Origin: Microterricola pindariensis
Lineage (GTDB): Bacteria; Actinomycetota; Actinomycetes; Actinomycetales; Microbacteriaceae
Direction: 5' to 3'
NCBI RefSeq assembly: GCF_002936985.1
Contig: NZ_MPZN01000006.1
Location: 1 to 64,000 of the forward strand
Length of the DNA: 64,000 nucleotides
A program made the translations under genes and the position numbers. Below, one piece after another: positions 1 through 8,471 of this stretch. The first letter of the stretch is position 1; each line of letters starts with the position of its first letter. The notes below the pieces were generated by a model. That model worked only from the letters and a program-made list of their open reading frames with translations. It did not search any database and was not told where the DNA came from.

Positions 1-363
1 ACGCACAAGGCGGCGGCCGGCGGCTTCATCGACCGCTACGTCTTCCCCGACGGCGAGCTGACCGGCTCGGGCCGCATCATCACCGCAGCGCAGGATGTCG
101 GCCTCGAGGTGCTGCACGAGGAGAACCTGCGCCGGCACTACGCGCTGACGCTGCGCGACTGGTGCGCCAACCTCGTCGCCCACTGGGACGAGGCGGTCGC
201 CGAGGTGGGGCTGCCCACCGCCAAGGTGTGGGGCCTGTACATGGCGGGCTCCCGGCTCGCCTTCGAGAGCAACGGCATCCAGCTGCACCAGGTGCTCGCC
301 GTCAAACCGGATGCGAAGGGCGGGATCGGCGATCTGCCGCTGCGTCCGTGGTGGACGCCCTGA
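1..363 (+). CDS. cfa: Cyclopropane-fatty-acyl-phospholipid synthase, C-terminal part (5' end outside window)
   Basis: The open frame runs in from the left edge and stops at TGA 361-363, giving about 120 C-terminal residues. Visible motifs include GGFIDRYVFPDGEL, a HEENLRRHYALTLRDW segment and a terminal AGSRLAFESNGIQLHQVL, which is the usual end of CFA synthases and mycolic-acid-type SAM methyltransferases. Family knowledge: these cytosolic, membrane-associated enzymes move a methylene group from S-adenosylmethionine to the double bond of an unsaturated acyl chain of a phospholipid. The SAM-binding fold lies outside the window, so only the family is supported, not the exact product. About 220 bases without a convincing gene follow before the convergent exporter gene. 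Confidence 0.88.
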   Translation, partial: THKAAAGGFIDRYVFPDGELTGSGRIITAAQDVGLEVLHEENLRRHYALTLRDWCANLVAHWDEAVAEVGLPTAKVWGLYMAGSRLAFESNGIQLHQVLAVKPDAKGGIGDLPLRPWWTP

Positions 364-585
364 CGGGCGCGTCTTCGAGAGTGCCGTCATCAACGTCGTG
401 ATCCGCAACACCCCTCGGCATCGAGTCTGTGACCCTGTGGCCCTGTGCCCGGGAACCCTCACGTCGCGTGCCGCAGACTGAAACCCCGGCGGCGCACTCC
501 GGACCTGACACAACTCCTTGTTCATCGCGTCGAGCCCGCTCCCGGCACCCGCGGCGGCGCACGCGGGGCCGGGCGTCAGATGTTC

Positions 586-2256
586 CTATTCCGCCACGGG
601 CTGCGCCTCTGGCTCGTCGGCCTCTGCCTCGGCCCCAGCCTCCTCTGGGCGGCGCACCGGCGTTGCCGGCAGGCCCACCGTGGCGAGCAGGCCCAGCGCC
701 AGCACGCCGGCCGCGCTGAACGTGGTGATGCGGGCCGCGGTGACCATTGCGTCCGACGCGGCGGTCTGCACGGCCGCGCTGGAACCCGGCATCGAGGCAA
801 GCTCCGGGATCGCTGCGCCCGCGGAACCCGTGACGACCGACACGACCTGCTCCTGGGCGGCGGCATCCAAGCCCTCGACGTTCTCCAGGTTGGCGGCCGT
901 CGCGGCCGCCAGAGTCGTGACCAGCACCGTGCCGAGGATCGCGATGCCCAGTGCCGCACCGAGCTGGCGCACCGTGCTCTGCACGCCGGATGCCTGGCCG
1001 CTCTGCGCCACCGGCACGTCGACCAGGATCACGTTGGTGAGCTGCGCGGTGGCGAGTCCCACGCCGATGCCGTAGAGGAACAGCCAGGCGGCCAACGCCC
1101 AGGCGTTGGCCGTCGCCGAGATGCTGAGTGCCAAGCCGGCGACAGCGATGACCTCGAGCAGCAGGCCGAGCCGCACCACTCCGCGGCCCCCGATGCGGCG
1201 CCCGATCTGCGCTGTGCCGCCGGAGATCAGGAACGTTCCGATGGCCAGCGCGAGCACCAGCAGGCCGGTGTTCAGGGCGGTGAAGCCGAGCACGCTCTGC
1301 ACATAGAGGGGCAGGGCGAACAGCATGCCGAATTCGCCGAGCGCCACGATCAACGCCGCGATCGAGCCGTAACGGAGGCTCCGGATTCGGAACAGTCCGA
1401 GGTCGAGCAGAACGAACCGGCCGGCACGAGCCTTGGCGGTCTCGACCAGCACGAAGCCCACGAGGGCCACGACGCCGATGGCGAAGGCGATCGGCACGGG
1501 GGAGAGCGCGAACGGCCAGGTCCAATCGCCGATGACGGGCGCGCTGGCGACCAGCCACCAGCCGTAGCGCTGGCCCTCGATCAGGCCGAAGACGATGGCC
1601 GCGAGGCCCACGATCGACAGGGCGATCCCCGCGGCGTCCACTCCACGTGTGGCGTGCGGGTCTCGGGTCTCTGGAACCCACAGAATCGTGCCGACCACGA
1701 TGATGATTCCGATCGGCACGTTGATCAGGAATGCCCAGTGCCAGCTGAAATCGGTGGCCAGCCAGCCGCCCAGCAGCGGCCCGACGGCCGCCATGCCGCC
1801 GATTGTCGAACCCCAGATCGCGAACGCGATGCCGCGCTCGCGCCCGGTGAACATGGCGTTCACGGTGGACAGTGTCGAGGGCAGGATCATGGCCCCTCCG
1901 ACGCCCTGCAACAAGCGGGCGGCGAGCAGCATGGTTCCCGTCTCCGACGCTGCGGCCAGAACACTGGCGCCGACGAAGATCACGGTGCCCACCAGCAGCA
2001 GCCTGCGGCGTCCGAACAGGTCGCCCATGCGCCCGACCGTGATCAGCAATGCGGCGAAGACGAGCGCGTAGATCGAGTTGACCCACTCGGCCTCGGAGAC
2101 GCTGAGCGAGAGGTCTTGGATCAGCACGGGCAGGATCACGTTCACGATGGTGGCGTCCATGATGATGATCGACACCGCCAGCGAAACGATCGCCATCGCG
2201 AGCCAGCGCTTGGGGTTGGGCTCTGTCGCCGTGGGGTGAGTCTGGGTGTCGCTCAC
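586..2256 (-). CDS. DHA2-family MFS drug exporter (14 TM, EmrB/QacA type)
   Basis: The protein has about 556 residues, the usual length for the 14-helix DHA2 group. It opens with a short polar segment, then WLAMAIVSLAVSIIIMDATIVNVILP, in which the D-x-T-I-V-N-V-x-L-P motif C1 of these exporters is clear. GRMGDLFGRRRLLL follows as motif A. Family role: proton-driven export of hydrophobic drugs or lipids across the cytoplasmic membrane. I chose GTG at 2254-2256 because AAGGA lies 5 nt before it. The in-frame ATG at 2260-2262 overlaps that ribosome site and would leave no spacing. The C-terminal tail is acidic and unstructured. A TetR gene is divergent 130 bases away with overlapping promoters, so local repression is likely. 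The substrate cannot be told from sequence. Confidence 0.9.
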   Translation of the reverse strand: MSDTQTHPTATEPNPKRWLAMAIVSLAVSIIIMDATIVNVILPVLIQDLSLSVSEAEWVNSIYALVFAALLITVGRMGDLFGRRRLLLVGTVIFVGASVLAAASETGTMLLAARLLQGVGGAMILPSTLSTVNAMFTGRERGIAFAIWGSTIGGMAAVGPLLGGWLATDFSWHWAFLINVPIGIIIVVGTILWVPETRDPHATRGVDAAGIALSIVGLAAIVFGLIEGQRYGWWLVASAPVIGDWTWPFALSPVPIAFAIGVVALVGFVLVETAKARAGRFVLLDLGLFRIRSLRYGSIAALIVALGEFGMLFALPLYVQSVLGFTALNTGLLVLALAIGTFLISGGTAQIGRRIGGRGVVRLGLLLEVIAVAGLALSISATANAWALAAWLFLYGIGVGLATAQLTNVILVDVPVAQSGQASGVQSTVRQLGAALGIAILGTVLVTTLAAATAANLENVEGLDAAAQEQVVSVVTGSAGAAIPELASMPGSSAAVQTAASDAMVTAARITTFSAAGVLALGLLATVGLPATPVRRPEEAGAEAEADEPEAQPVAE

Positions 2257-2319
2257 GGTCATCCTTCGATCTCGGTGGTGGACGCTGCGGTGCCGCCTTT
2301 TGCTGACACTGGCGTTTGC

Positions 2320-2351
2320 ATCTTACGCCTGTGCCGCACGGTTGCTAAGCT
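2320..2351. promoter_or_regulatory. Overlapping divergent promoters of the exporter and its TetR gene
   Basis: Minus strand: TTAGCA (2343-2348), 17 bp, TAAGAT (2320-2325). Plus strand: TTACGC (2323-2328), 17 bp, TAAGCT (2346-2351). Each -10 overlaps the other promoter's -35. A GTGCCGCAC palindrome (2331-2339) sits at the centre and could be the core of the TetR operator. The hexamers are moderate matches to consensus, so this is a prediction. Confidence 0.45.
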
Positions 2352-2388
2352 ATGGGGGGAGAAATCGCATGGTGAGGAGTATCAGCGC

Positions 2389-2982
2389 ATGCCGAAGATA
2401 TCCGCGCCAACCGTGGCAGAACACCGCAGGCGTCAGCGCGAAGCCCTCCTGACCGCCGCCACCGGGCTTCTCGTGCAGGGCGGCGTCGCAGCCGTCACGC
2501 CGGCGGCCGTCGGCGCAGCAGCAGGGCTGGCTCGCCCCAGCGTTTATCAGTACTTCGACTCGGTCGCCAGCATCCTGGCTGCCATCATCGAGGACGCGTT
2601 CCCGCGCTCCAATGCCCAGCTCGCCAGCGCCCTCGCCGGGCTCACCGATCCACTCGAGGTGATGGACGCCTACGTGCGCGAGACGCTGCGCCAGGCCGCC
2701 GAGGGGGCACACCTGCCCGCCGCCGCACTGGCTGCGGCGGGGCTGCCCGACGAGTGCCTGGCCCGGTTGGCCGAGTTGCACCAGGAGCAGATGGCGCCGT
2801 TCCTGCGGGCGCTGCAGCAGCTGGGCGTGCCGGAGCTCATGATCACGGCCCGCCTGCTCGGCGGCGTGCTCGAGTCGGCCATGGCGGCCGTCGAATCGGG
2901 CTCTGACCGGGACACGGTCGCCCGTACGGCCATCGCCATGATCCACGCCGCGGTGCAGCCGGCCGGGTTGGTGCACGCCTAG
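2389..2982 (+). CDS. TetR/AcrR-family repressor, probably of the divergent exporter
   Basis: A 197-residue protein, normal for TetR. Residues about 10-57 form the DNA-binding domain, with HRRRQREALLTAA opening helix 1 and the helix-turn-helix ending in ARPSVYQYFDSVASIL, the characteristic S-x-Y-x-Y/H-F element. The remainder is an alanine-rich helical ligand domain with no recognisable ligand signature. The start is ATG 2389, with GAGGAG at 2374-2379 and a 9-nt spacer. The longer frame upstream has no such site and reads arginine-rich shadow sequence. Divergent placement from the DHA2 exporter, with intertwined promoters, suggests that it represses that gene and itself. This is inference from layout. 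Confidence 0.88.
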   Translation: MPKISAPTVAEHRRRQREALLTAATGLLVQGGVAAVTPAAVGAAAGLARPSVYQYFDSVASILAAIIEDAFPRSNAQLASALAGLTDPLEVMDAYVRETLRQAAEGAHLPAAALAAAGLPDECLARLAELHQEQMAPFLRALQQLGVPELMITARLLGGVLESAMAAVESGSDRDTVARTAIAMIHAAVQPAGLVHA

Positions 2983-3069
2983 CCGCGCCCGGCCGGAGCC
3001 CCGCCATCCCGGGCGGGCTCCCTCTGCGGACGAGTTCGGCGCAACTCTGCGCATGCGACACGGGGAAAC

Positions 3070-3075
3070 TACACT
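3070..3075 (+). promoter_or_regulatory. -10 element TACACT placed for a leaderless GTG start
   Basis: TACACT ends 6 nt before the GTG start codon at 3082 and there is no ribosome site in between. This spacing puts the transcription start on or next to the start codon. No good -35 is seen. Confidence 0.45.
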
Positions 3076-3081
3076 GGGCCA

Positions 3082-4797
3082 GTGCATTTAAACGAGAGCA
3101 GGGCCTGGAACCGCTTCTACGCGCCCGGAACCCCCGTCGACATCGAGCCGGTCACCGGGTCACTCATCGACCTGCTGGACGGGAGCGTGGCCCGCTGGCC
3201 CGGGCAGGATGCCATCAGCTTCTTCGGCGAGACGGTCACCTACCGCGAGCTCGCCGACCGGGTCGCGCGGGTCGCGAACGGGCTGGCCAAGCTCGGGGTG
3301 AAGGCCGGAGACCGGGTCGCCCTCATCATGCCGAATGCGCCGCAGCACGTCATCGCGTTCTACGCGGTGCTGCGCCTCGGCGCGATCGTCGTCGAGCACA
3401 ACCCGCTGTACACCCGCGACGAGCTCGAGACGCAGTTCCGCGACCACGGCGCCACCGTCGTGGTCAGCTGGGACAAGGTCGTGCCCACCATCCAGTCGCT
3501 GCCGGCCGAGCTCGGCATCCACACCGTCATCGCCGTCGACGTGACCCGCGCGATGCCGTTCATGACCCGCCTCGCGCTGCGCCTGCCGGTGGCGAAGGCC
3601 AGGGAGTCGCGCGCGAAGCTCACCGGGCCCACCACCGGGACCGTGGCGTTCGCCGCGCTGGAGCGCACCGCGCCGCTGCCGGCCGACCACGCCCGCCCGG
3701 CGGCATCCGACGTCGCCTGCCTGCAGTACACCTCCGGCACGACGGGGGCGCCCAAGGGCGCCATGATCACGCACGCCAACCTGTGGTCGAACGCCCGCCA
3801 GGGTGCCGCCTGGATGCCGGAATTCACCCGCGGCGAGGGCAGCATCTACGGCCTGCTGCCCATGTTCCACTCCTTCGGCCTGCTGCTCTCGGTGATCTAC
3901 TCGGTCGAGACAGGGTCGCGCGCCGTGCTGTTCCCGACGTTCGACCCCGAGCTCGTCTCGCAGGCGGCGAAGCGGTTCCCGCCCACCTTCGTGCCGGCGG
4001 TGCCGCCCATGTTCGACCGCCTGGCCCGCGTCGCCCGCGACGGCAAACTCGACCTCAGCGGCGTCGTCTACGCCATCTCCGGCGCGATGACGCTCACGCC
4101 GGCTGTCGTGAAGCGCTGGGAGGACCTCGCAGGGAGCATGCTCAACGAGGGCTACGGCCTGACCGAGTCGAGCCCGGTCGCACTCGCGAACCCGTTCAGC
4201 GACACCCGCAAGCTCGGCACCATCGGCATCCCGTTCCCCTCCATCGACATCCGCGTCGTCGACCCGAACAGCCCAGAGATCGAGGTCGCCCTCGGCGAGA
4301 CCGGCGAGCTGCTGATCGCCGGGCCGCAGGTGTTCCAGGGGTACTGGAACCGCCCGGAGGACACGGCCGCGACCCTGCTGGACGGCTGGCTGCGCACCGG
4401 CGACCTCGTGGTGCAGGACGAGGACGGCTTCGTCACCGTCGTCGACCGCAAGAAGGAGATCATCATCACCGGCGGCTTCAACGTCTCGCCGAGCGAGGTA
4501 GAAGCCGTGTTGAACCAGCTCCCCGGCGTGGCCGAGTCCGTCGTCGTCGGCGTTCCACGCGGCGGCGGTGTCGAAGTCGTGACGGCCGCAGTGGTGCTTG
4601 AGCCCGGCGCCACCTTCGACGTGGATGCCGCCCGCGCGCTGGCCCGCGAGCAGCTGGCGGAGTACAAGCGACCGTCGAGCTACCTCGTCTGGGAAGAGCT
4701 GCCGAAGTCTCTGATCGGCAAGATCCTGCGTCGCCGGGTGCGAGACACTCTCGTCGCCGACCGCTCCGCGGTGCGCGCGGCCGCTGAGGGCGAGTAG
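3082..4797 (+). CDS. Long-chain fatty-acid--CoA ligase (AMP-forming, FadD type)
   Basis: 571 residues, typical of FadD-type acyl-CoA synthetases. The ATP/AMP signature YTSGTTGAPKGA is at residues 216-227, the GYGLTES motif at 357-363, GWLRTGD near 435-441 with the ribose-binding Asp, and the catalytic lysine in LIGKILRRRVR at K547. Reaction: fatty acid + ATP + CoA to acyl-CoA + AMP + PPi via an acyl-adenylate, in the cytosol or at the membrane face. The GTG start at 3082 follows a -10-like hexamer by 6 nt and has no Shine-Dalgarno, suggesting a leaderless mRNA. A TetR gene follows on the same strand after a 170-bp gap containing possible operators. Chain-length preference cannot be read from sequence. 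Confidence 0.92.
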   Translation: MHLNESRAWNRFYAPGTPVDIEPVTGSLIDLLDGSVARWPGQDAISFFGETVTYRELADRVARVANGLAKLGVKAGDRVALIMPNAPQHVIAFYAVLRLGAIVVEHNPLYTRDELETQFRDHGATVVVSWDKVVPTIQSLPAELGIHTVIAVDVTRAMPFMTRLALRLPVAKARESRAKLTGPTTGTVAFAALERTAPLPADHARPAASDVACLQYTSGTTGAPKGAMITHANLWSNARQGAAWMPEFTRGEGSIYGLLPMFHSFGLLLSVIYSVETGSRAVLFPTFDPELVSQAAKRFPPTFVPAVPPMFDRLARVARDGKLDLSGVVYAISGAMTLTPAVVKRWEDLAGSMLNEGYGLTESSPVALANPFSDTRKLGTIGIPFPSIDIRVVDPNSPEIEVALGETGELLIAGPQVFQGYWNRPEDTAATLLDGWLRTGDLVVQDEDGFVTVVDRKKEIIITGGFNVSPSEVEAVLNQLPGVAESVVVGVPRGGGVEVVTAAVVLEPGATFDVDAARALAREQLAEYKRPSSYLVWEELPKSLIGKILRRRVRDTLVADRSAVRAAAEGE

Positions 4798-4882
4798 CCG
4801 CAGGCCGAGGTCCAGCGCGGGCCCGGTGCGCTCGCGGCCGGGCCGCCGTCCGCAGTTTCACCCCCGCACGCCAGTCCAGCCC

Positions 4883-4948
4883 AATTCCGAACGCCGAACG
4901 GTAGACTCGGAGGTTAGACCTCGCCGGCCCGAATTCCGTACGGCGCAC
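4883..4948. promoter_or_regulatory. Paired operator-like 17-mers around a -10 element upstream of a TetR gene
   Basis: AATTCCGAACGCCGAAC (4883-4899) and AATTCCGTACGGCGCAC (4932-4948) agree at 14 of 17 positions and start 49 bp apart. Between them is TAGACT (4902-4907), a good -10. The right copy contains the 8-bp palindrome CCGTACGG. Arrangement and position suggest autoregulation by the TetR protein encoded just downstream. Confidence 0.45.
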
Positions 4949-4966
4949 GCCACGGATCGGAGAATG

Positions 4967-5596
4967 ATGCCCACGACTGCGAACCCCGCCCCCGAGGGGC
5001 TGCGCGCCCGCAAACGTCGGGCGACCGAGAACGCCATCGAGATGGCATCCGTCGAACTCGCGCTCGAGCTGGGTTTCGAGAATGTCACCGTCGAGGCGAT
5101 TTGTGAGCGCGCCGATGTCTCGCGCAGCACCCTGTTCAACTACTTCCCGTCGCGCGACGCCGCCATCGTGGGGCGCCCCATCCCGGTGCTCGGCGGCGAA
5201 GAGGCGGCTGCGGTGCTCGCCCAGCTCCCCGGTGAGCTGACGCTCGGGCTCTTCCGTCTCATCTTCGCGTCGATCGGGCATTCCAACGTCAACTCCGACG
5301 TGGCCCGGTTGCGTGGCCGCCTCGCCGCCGAGCAGCCCGCCGCGCGCCGGGTCGGGACGATTCTGCTCGTCGAGACCGGGGAGCGCCTGATGGCGGCCGC
5401 CGAGAGCTGGTTGCGCGCGCACCCCGAGCTGGCCAAGCTCGCCGGCGAGCCCGAGCGGGAGGCGTCGCTGGCCACCAACGCCGTGTACGCCGCACTCACG
5501 GTGATGGCCGGCGGATGGCTGTCGTCGGTCGGTGACGTGGAGGCCAGCGAAGCCCAGTTCGAGGCGGCGATGCGACAGCTGCGCGCCGTGATCTAG
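4967..5596 (+). CDS. TetR/AcrR-family transcriptional regulator
   Basis: About 209 residues. The N-terminal helix-turn-helix is clear: RKRRATENAIEMASVELALE, then NVTVEAICERADVSRSTLF followed by NYFPSRDA. The C-terminal two-thirds is a helical ligand and dimerisation domain without known motifs. I chose ATG 4967: GGAG at 4959-4962 leaves 4 nt, while the adjacent ATG 4964 leaves only 1. The frame is open further upstream but reads basic, low-quality sequence through the promoter. Paired 17-bp repeats lie just upstream. Its target could be itself, the upstream acyl-CoA ligase or the downstream hydrolase. TetR proteins near FadD genes often sense acyl-CoA, but nothing here proves it. Confidence 0.88.
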   Translation: MPTTANPAPEGLRARKRRATENAIEMASVELALELGFENVTVEAICERADVSRSTLFNYFPSRDAAIVGRPIPVLGGEEAAAVLAQLPGELTLGLFRLIFASIGHSNVNSDVARLRGRLAAEQPAARRVGTILLVETGERLMAAAESWLRAHPELAKLAGEPEREASLATNAVYAALTVMAGGWLSSVGDVEASEAQFEAAMRQLRAVI

Positions 5597-5652
5597 GGCC
5601 TCACGAGCGCTCGCGTGGCACCCAGCGGCGCCCGCGCGGGAGAATGGTCCCC

Positions 5653-6453
5653 ATGACTCCAGTCTTCCCGGCACTCACTGAGATGCCGCGCCCGCAATTC
5701 GTGATGTCGGACGACGGGCGCCGCATCGCCACCTACCTCTGGGGCGACGACGACGCGCCGACCGTGCTCTGCGTGCACGGCTTCGCGTCGAGCTGCCGCG
5801 ACAACTGGGTGAACACCGGCTGGGTGCGCGACCTGACGCGGGCCGGATTCCGGGTGCTCGGGGTCGACCAGCGCGGGCACGGCGCGAGCGACAAGCCGCA
5901 CGAGGCCGCCGACTTCAGCATGGACGCCTTCGTGGCCGACCTGGTCACCGTGCTCGACACCTACATGCTCGACTCGGTGCTCTACGCCGGCTACTCACTT
6001 GGCGCCCGCGTCGGCTGGCAGCTCGCCGTGGCGCACCCGGAGTTGGTGCGGCGCGCGGTGCTCGGCGGAATCCCGGACGGCGTGCCGCTCGCCCGCCTGC
6101 AGATCGAGCAGGCGCGGGCCTACGCCGAGCAGGGCACCCCGCTCGAGGACAAGACCACCCTCAACTACGTGACGCTCGCCGAGCGCGTCGCCGGCAACGA
6201 CCTGCCCGCCCTCATCGCGCTCGCCGAGGGCATGCGCTTCGGCGACGCCGACCCCGACGTCACGCACCCGCCGCTGCAGCCGATCCTCTTCGCGACGGGC
6301 AGCAAGGACGCCATCCTGGAGGGCTCGAAGCAGTTGGCGGATGCCACCCCGCACGGTTCCTTCGTCGAGCTGCCCGGGCGGCACCACTTCAACGCCCCCG
6401 GCTCCCGCGTCTTCCGGGAGGCGGCGCTCGCCTTCTTCGAGGAGCGTGGCTAG
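5653..6453 (+). CDS. Alpha/beta-fold hydrolase
   Basis: 266 residues with the classical alpha/beta-hydrolase plan: TVLCVHGFASS oxyanion-hole region, VDQRGHGASDKP, the nucleophile elbow GYSLGAR (G-x-S-x-G), an acidic residue in ATGSKDAI and the catalytic His in ELPGRHHFNAPGS. It is a soluble cytosolic protein with no signal peptide. The family covers esterases, haloalkane dehalogenases, lactonases and C-C hydrolases, and I cannot assign the substrate. ATG 5653 is preferred: GGGAG (5638-5642) is 10 nt upstream, whereas the in-frame ATG 5644 sits almost on it. The stop is 3 bp from the convergent YdeI-like gene, so the two transcripts probably overlap. Confidence 0.88.
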   Translation: MTPVFPALTEMPRPQFVMSDDGRRIATYLWGDDDAPTVLCVHGFASSCRDNWVNTGWVRDLTRAGFRVLGVDQRGHGASDKPHEAADFSMDAFVADLVTVLDTYMLDSVLYAGYSLGARVGWQLAVAHPELVRRAVLGGIPDGVPLARLQIEQARAYAEQGTPLEDKTTLNYVTLAERVAGNDLPALIALAEGMRFGDADPDVTHPPLQPILFATGSKDAILEGSKQLADATPHGSFVELPGRHHFNAPGSRVFREAALAFFEERG

Positions 6454-6456
6454 CCG

Positions 6457-7131
6457 TCAGCCCTGCGCGGCGGCAGCCGCACGGGCCGCCTCGGCCGCCC
6501 GCTCCGCCCATTTCGGCATCTCGCCGTAGCGCTGGAACGGCACCACAACCCCGGCGGCGCTGTCGTCGACGAGCTGGGCCAGCCGGCGCTCCCGGGTGGC
6601 CTCCTGCTTCGCCGAGAGCACCCAATGGGTGACCTGGCGGCGGTAGGTCGGTGTGGCTGCCGCCCAGAACGCGGATGCCGCCGGGTTCGCAGCCAGCCGG
6701 GCCGACGCCTCGGGCGAGAACTCCTGCTCGGGGTTCTCGTGCGAGTACACCCCCGAGCGGTCGGCCCGGCGGCGCTCGAAGGCGGCGAGGCCGGCCGGGT
6801 GCATCTTGCCGTCGGCGGTGAGCTGCTCGACCAGGGCGATGTTCACGCTCGACCAGATGCTCGCGCTCTTGCGTGGGGTCCACCGCTGGCGCCGGGCATC
6901 GTCGTCGATGCGTTGGGCCACGGAGTCGATCCAGCCGAAGCAGAGCGCCTCGGGGACGGCCTGCTCCCAGGTGAGGCCGCGCTCCGGCACGTGCTTCTTG
7001 TAGAGCCCCATCCAGAGCTCGGTCTCGGTCTCGTGGTTGGCCACCAGCCAGGCCCGGAACTCCTCGGGAGTGTCGAAGAAGATCGCCGGCCGCTCAGCCG
7101 ATCCGCCCGGGGTGCCGATCGCCGTGTTCAT
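6457..7131 (-). CDS. YdeI/OmpD-associated family protein
   Basis: 224 residues. The N-terminal half carries the family hallmarks: IFFDTPEEFRAWL, ELWMGLYKKH, ALCFGWIDSVAQRID and RWTPRKSASIWS. The C-terminal half, with FSPEASARLAANPAASAFW and a YRRQVTHWVLSAKQ helix, is the helical region shared by YdeI-like proteins, which are annotated as bacteriocin-protection or OmpD-associated proteins in enterobacteria. The biochemical role is not established, and in a Gram-positive the OmpD name is only historical. The ATG at 7129-7131 follows CAGACT by 6 nt on the minus strand, so the mRNA may be leaderless. A longer frame upstream has no support. Confidence 0.82.
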   Translation of the reverse strand: MNTAIGTPGGSAERPAIFFDTPEEFRAWLVANHETETELWMGLYKKHVPERGLTWEQAVPEALCFGWIDSVAQRIDDDARRQRWTPRKSASIWSSVNIALVEQLTADGKMHPAGLAAFERRRADRSGVYSHENPEQEFSPEASARLAANPAASAFWAAATPTYRRQVTHWVLSAKQEATRERRLAQLVDDSAAGVVVPFQRYGEMPKWAERAAEAARAAAAAQG

Positions 7132-7272
7132 GGCACGAGTCTGCCAGAACCCACCGCAGCGGGGCTGTGCCACTGCAGAAAAATTGGGAGGACTCGAATG
7201 CCAGAGCCGGCGGCAGGCGTTGACGCAAGTTCGGGGCGTAGCCGAGGGCCACAGACGGTGAGCGCGGCCCGT

Positions 7273-8013
7273 TCACGAGCCGATCTGACCGACGGCGTGC
7301 GCGATAATCAGCGCGAGCATCACAAAGCCGCCGCCAGACTGCGCAAGGATCAAGGCCTTCATCCGAGCGGAGAGCGGCACCGCGGCGCCGGGGCTGAACG
7401 CCATGGCGCCCACGCCGGCCTCATACAGGTAGTCGATGAACGCCGGCGTCCAGTCGATTTTCGCGGAGGAACGCTTGGCGACTTCGGTGATGGCGTCATG
7501 GTCCTCGTCCTGAGGGAAGCGGAAGTCGGCCAGGGGCAGCTCGTCGCGTTCATCGACACGGCGCGCGACCGGGCCGCCACGATCCAGCTCCCAATAGATG
7601 AGCGAGAACGCGATGACGTTCGTCACCCAGACTTGCACCGCTGCGACAAGGAGGGACTGCGCATCCTTCGACCCTGCGACCGTGAGCAGAATCACGATCT
7701 GAATGAGCGCGGCATAGTTGGCGATCGCCAACATGATCGGCAGGCCGACCGCCAGTCTGCGCGACCACGACGTCTGCTTGTTCAGGCGCACGGGGTTGAG
7801 GATCACCACGGGGACGAGCATTCCCACCGCGATGACGACGACCAATGCCCTGAGCGCGGTGGGCGTGACATCCGTCGGTAGGAACGCGTAGAACGAGAGC
7901 GCCACAAGTACGGCCAGCACAGCCGGCCAACGGTGCTCTGCCCTCGCCGTTCTTTCGATCGCCCGGTCGTTCTGGGCGTCGATGTCAGCTTCACGCCCCT
8001 GTGGTCTCGTCAC
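7273..8013 (-). CDS. Conserved multi-pass membrane protein of unknown function
   Basis: 246 residues starting at GTG 8011-8013 with AAGGAG 7 nt upstream. After a charged N-terminus of about 27 residues there are around five to six hydrophobic segments. A charged soluble loop (DERDELPLADFRFPQDEDHD) comes before a last module DYLYEAGVGAMAFSP, then LSARMKALILAQSGGGFVML and a final helix. That C-terminal layout resembles two-helix channel proteins, but the K+ selectivity motif GYG is absent, so I would not call it a channel. It is first in a minus-strand pair with the 71-residue acidic protein downstream of its own upstream neighbour. Function unknown. Confidence 0.75.
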   Translation of the reverse strand: MTRPQGREADIDAQNDRAIERTARAEHRWPAVLAVLVALSFYAFLPTDVTPTALRALVVVIAVGMLVPVVILNPVRLNKQTSWSRRLAVGLPIMLAIANYAALIQIVILLTVAGSKDAQSLLVAAVQVWVTNVIAFSLIYWELDRGGPVARRVDERDELPLADFRFPQDEDHDAITEVAKRSSAKIDWTPAFIDYLYEAGVGAMAFSPGAAVPLSARMKALILAQSGGGFVMLALIIAHAVGQIGS

Positions 8014-8075
8014 GTCGATTCTCCTTTTTCGCCGACTCCGCCGCGGGGAAGGCGGCCACGGGGCCCGGGGCTTTG

Positions 8076-8291
8076 CTACTCGAGGAGGCCGGTGTCCTCG
8101 CCGATGTTGACGTCGAGGGGGTCGCCCAGCACTCCGGTTCGCTTGTGCTCTGGTTCCGGGGCGTCCTCGCGCTCAAACACGCCCTCGTCGGCCGGCACGG
8201 TGATCTCGTCCTCCATCAGGAGGTCATCCTCCATCTGTTGCCGGTCGTTCAGCCGGTTGTCGTTCAGTCGGTCGTCGTTCTGGTCGCTCAT
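8076..8291 (-). CDS. Small acidic hypothetical protein (71 aa)
   Basis: 71 residues, from ATG 8289-8291 with a strong CTGAGGAG site, to TAG at 8076-8078. It is rich in Asp, Glu and Asn, has the short repeat DDRLNDNRLNDRQ near the N-terminus, and has no hydrophobic segment, so it looks soluble and largely disordered. It lies 62 bp upstream of the membrane-protein gene on the same strand, so the two are probably co-transcribed. I know no family for it. The ribosome site, coding-like composition and operon position make it a real gene despite its size. Confidence 0.7.
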   Translation of the reverse strand: MSDQNDDRLNDNRLNDRQQMEDDLLMEDEITVPADEGVFEREDAPEPEHKRTGVLGDPLDVNIGEDTGLLE

Positions 8292-8471
8292 GGGAATCAG
8301 CTCCTCAGGCTCGGATGCTCCCACGATAGTTCCGAAGCTTGAGAACCGCGTGGGCTTGACAAGTGGCCGTGCACCGAGCCGAGATGACCCCCGAATGGGC
8401 GTCAGGCTGTAGGGTGGGCTGAGACTGCCGGAGGGATCCCTCTGGCTTCGAACCAGAACACGGGGTGCACA

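Noticed and set aside
302-2086. Very long open frames opposite real genes (for example opposite the exporter, mrpA and the MMPL gene)
   Set aside because: They are Arg/His/Gly-rich mirror frames caused by high GC at third positions. The opposite strand shows family motifs and ribosome sites.
8441-8457. tRNA T-arm-like hairpin (TCTGG, 7-nt loop with TTCGAA, CCAGA)
   Set aside because: The loop is shifted by one base from the T-loop consensus, and no acceptor, D or anticodon arms can be built around it. It is just a leader hairpin.
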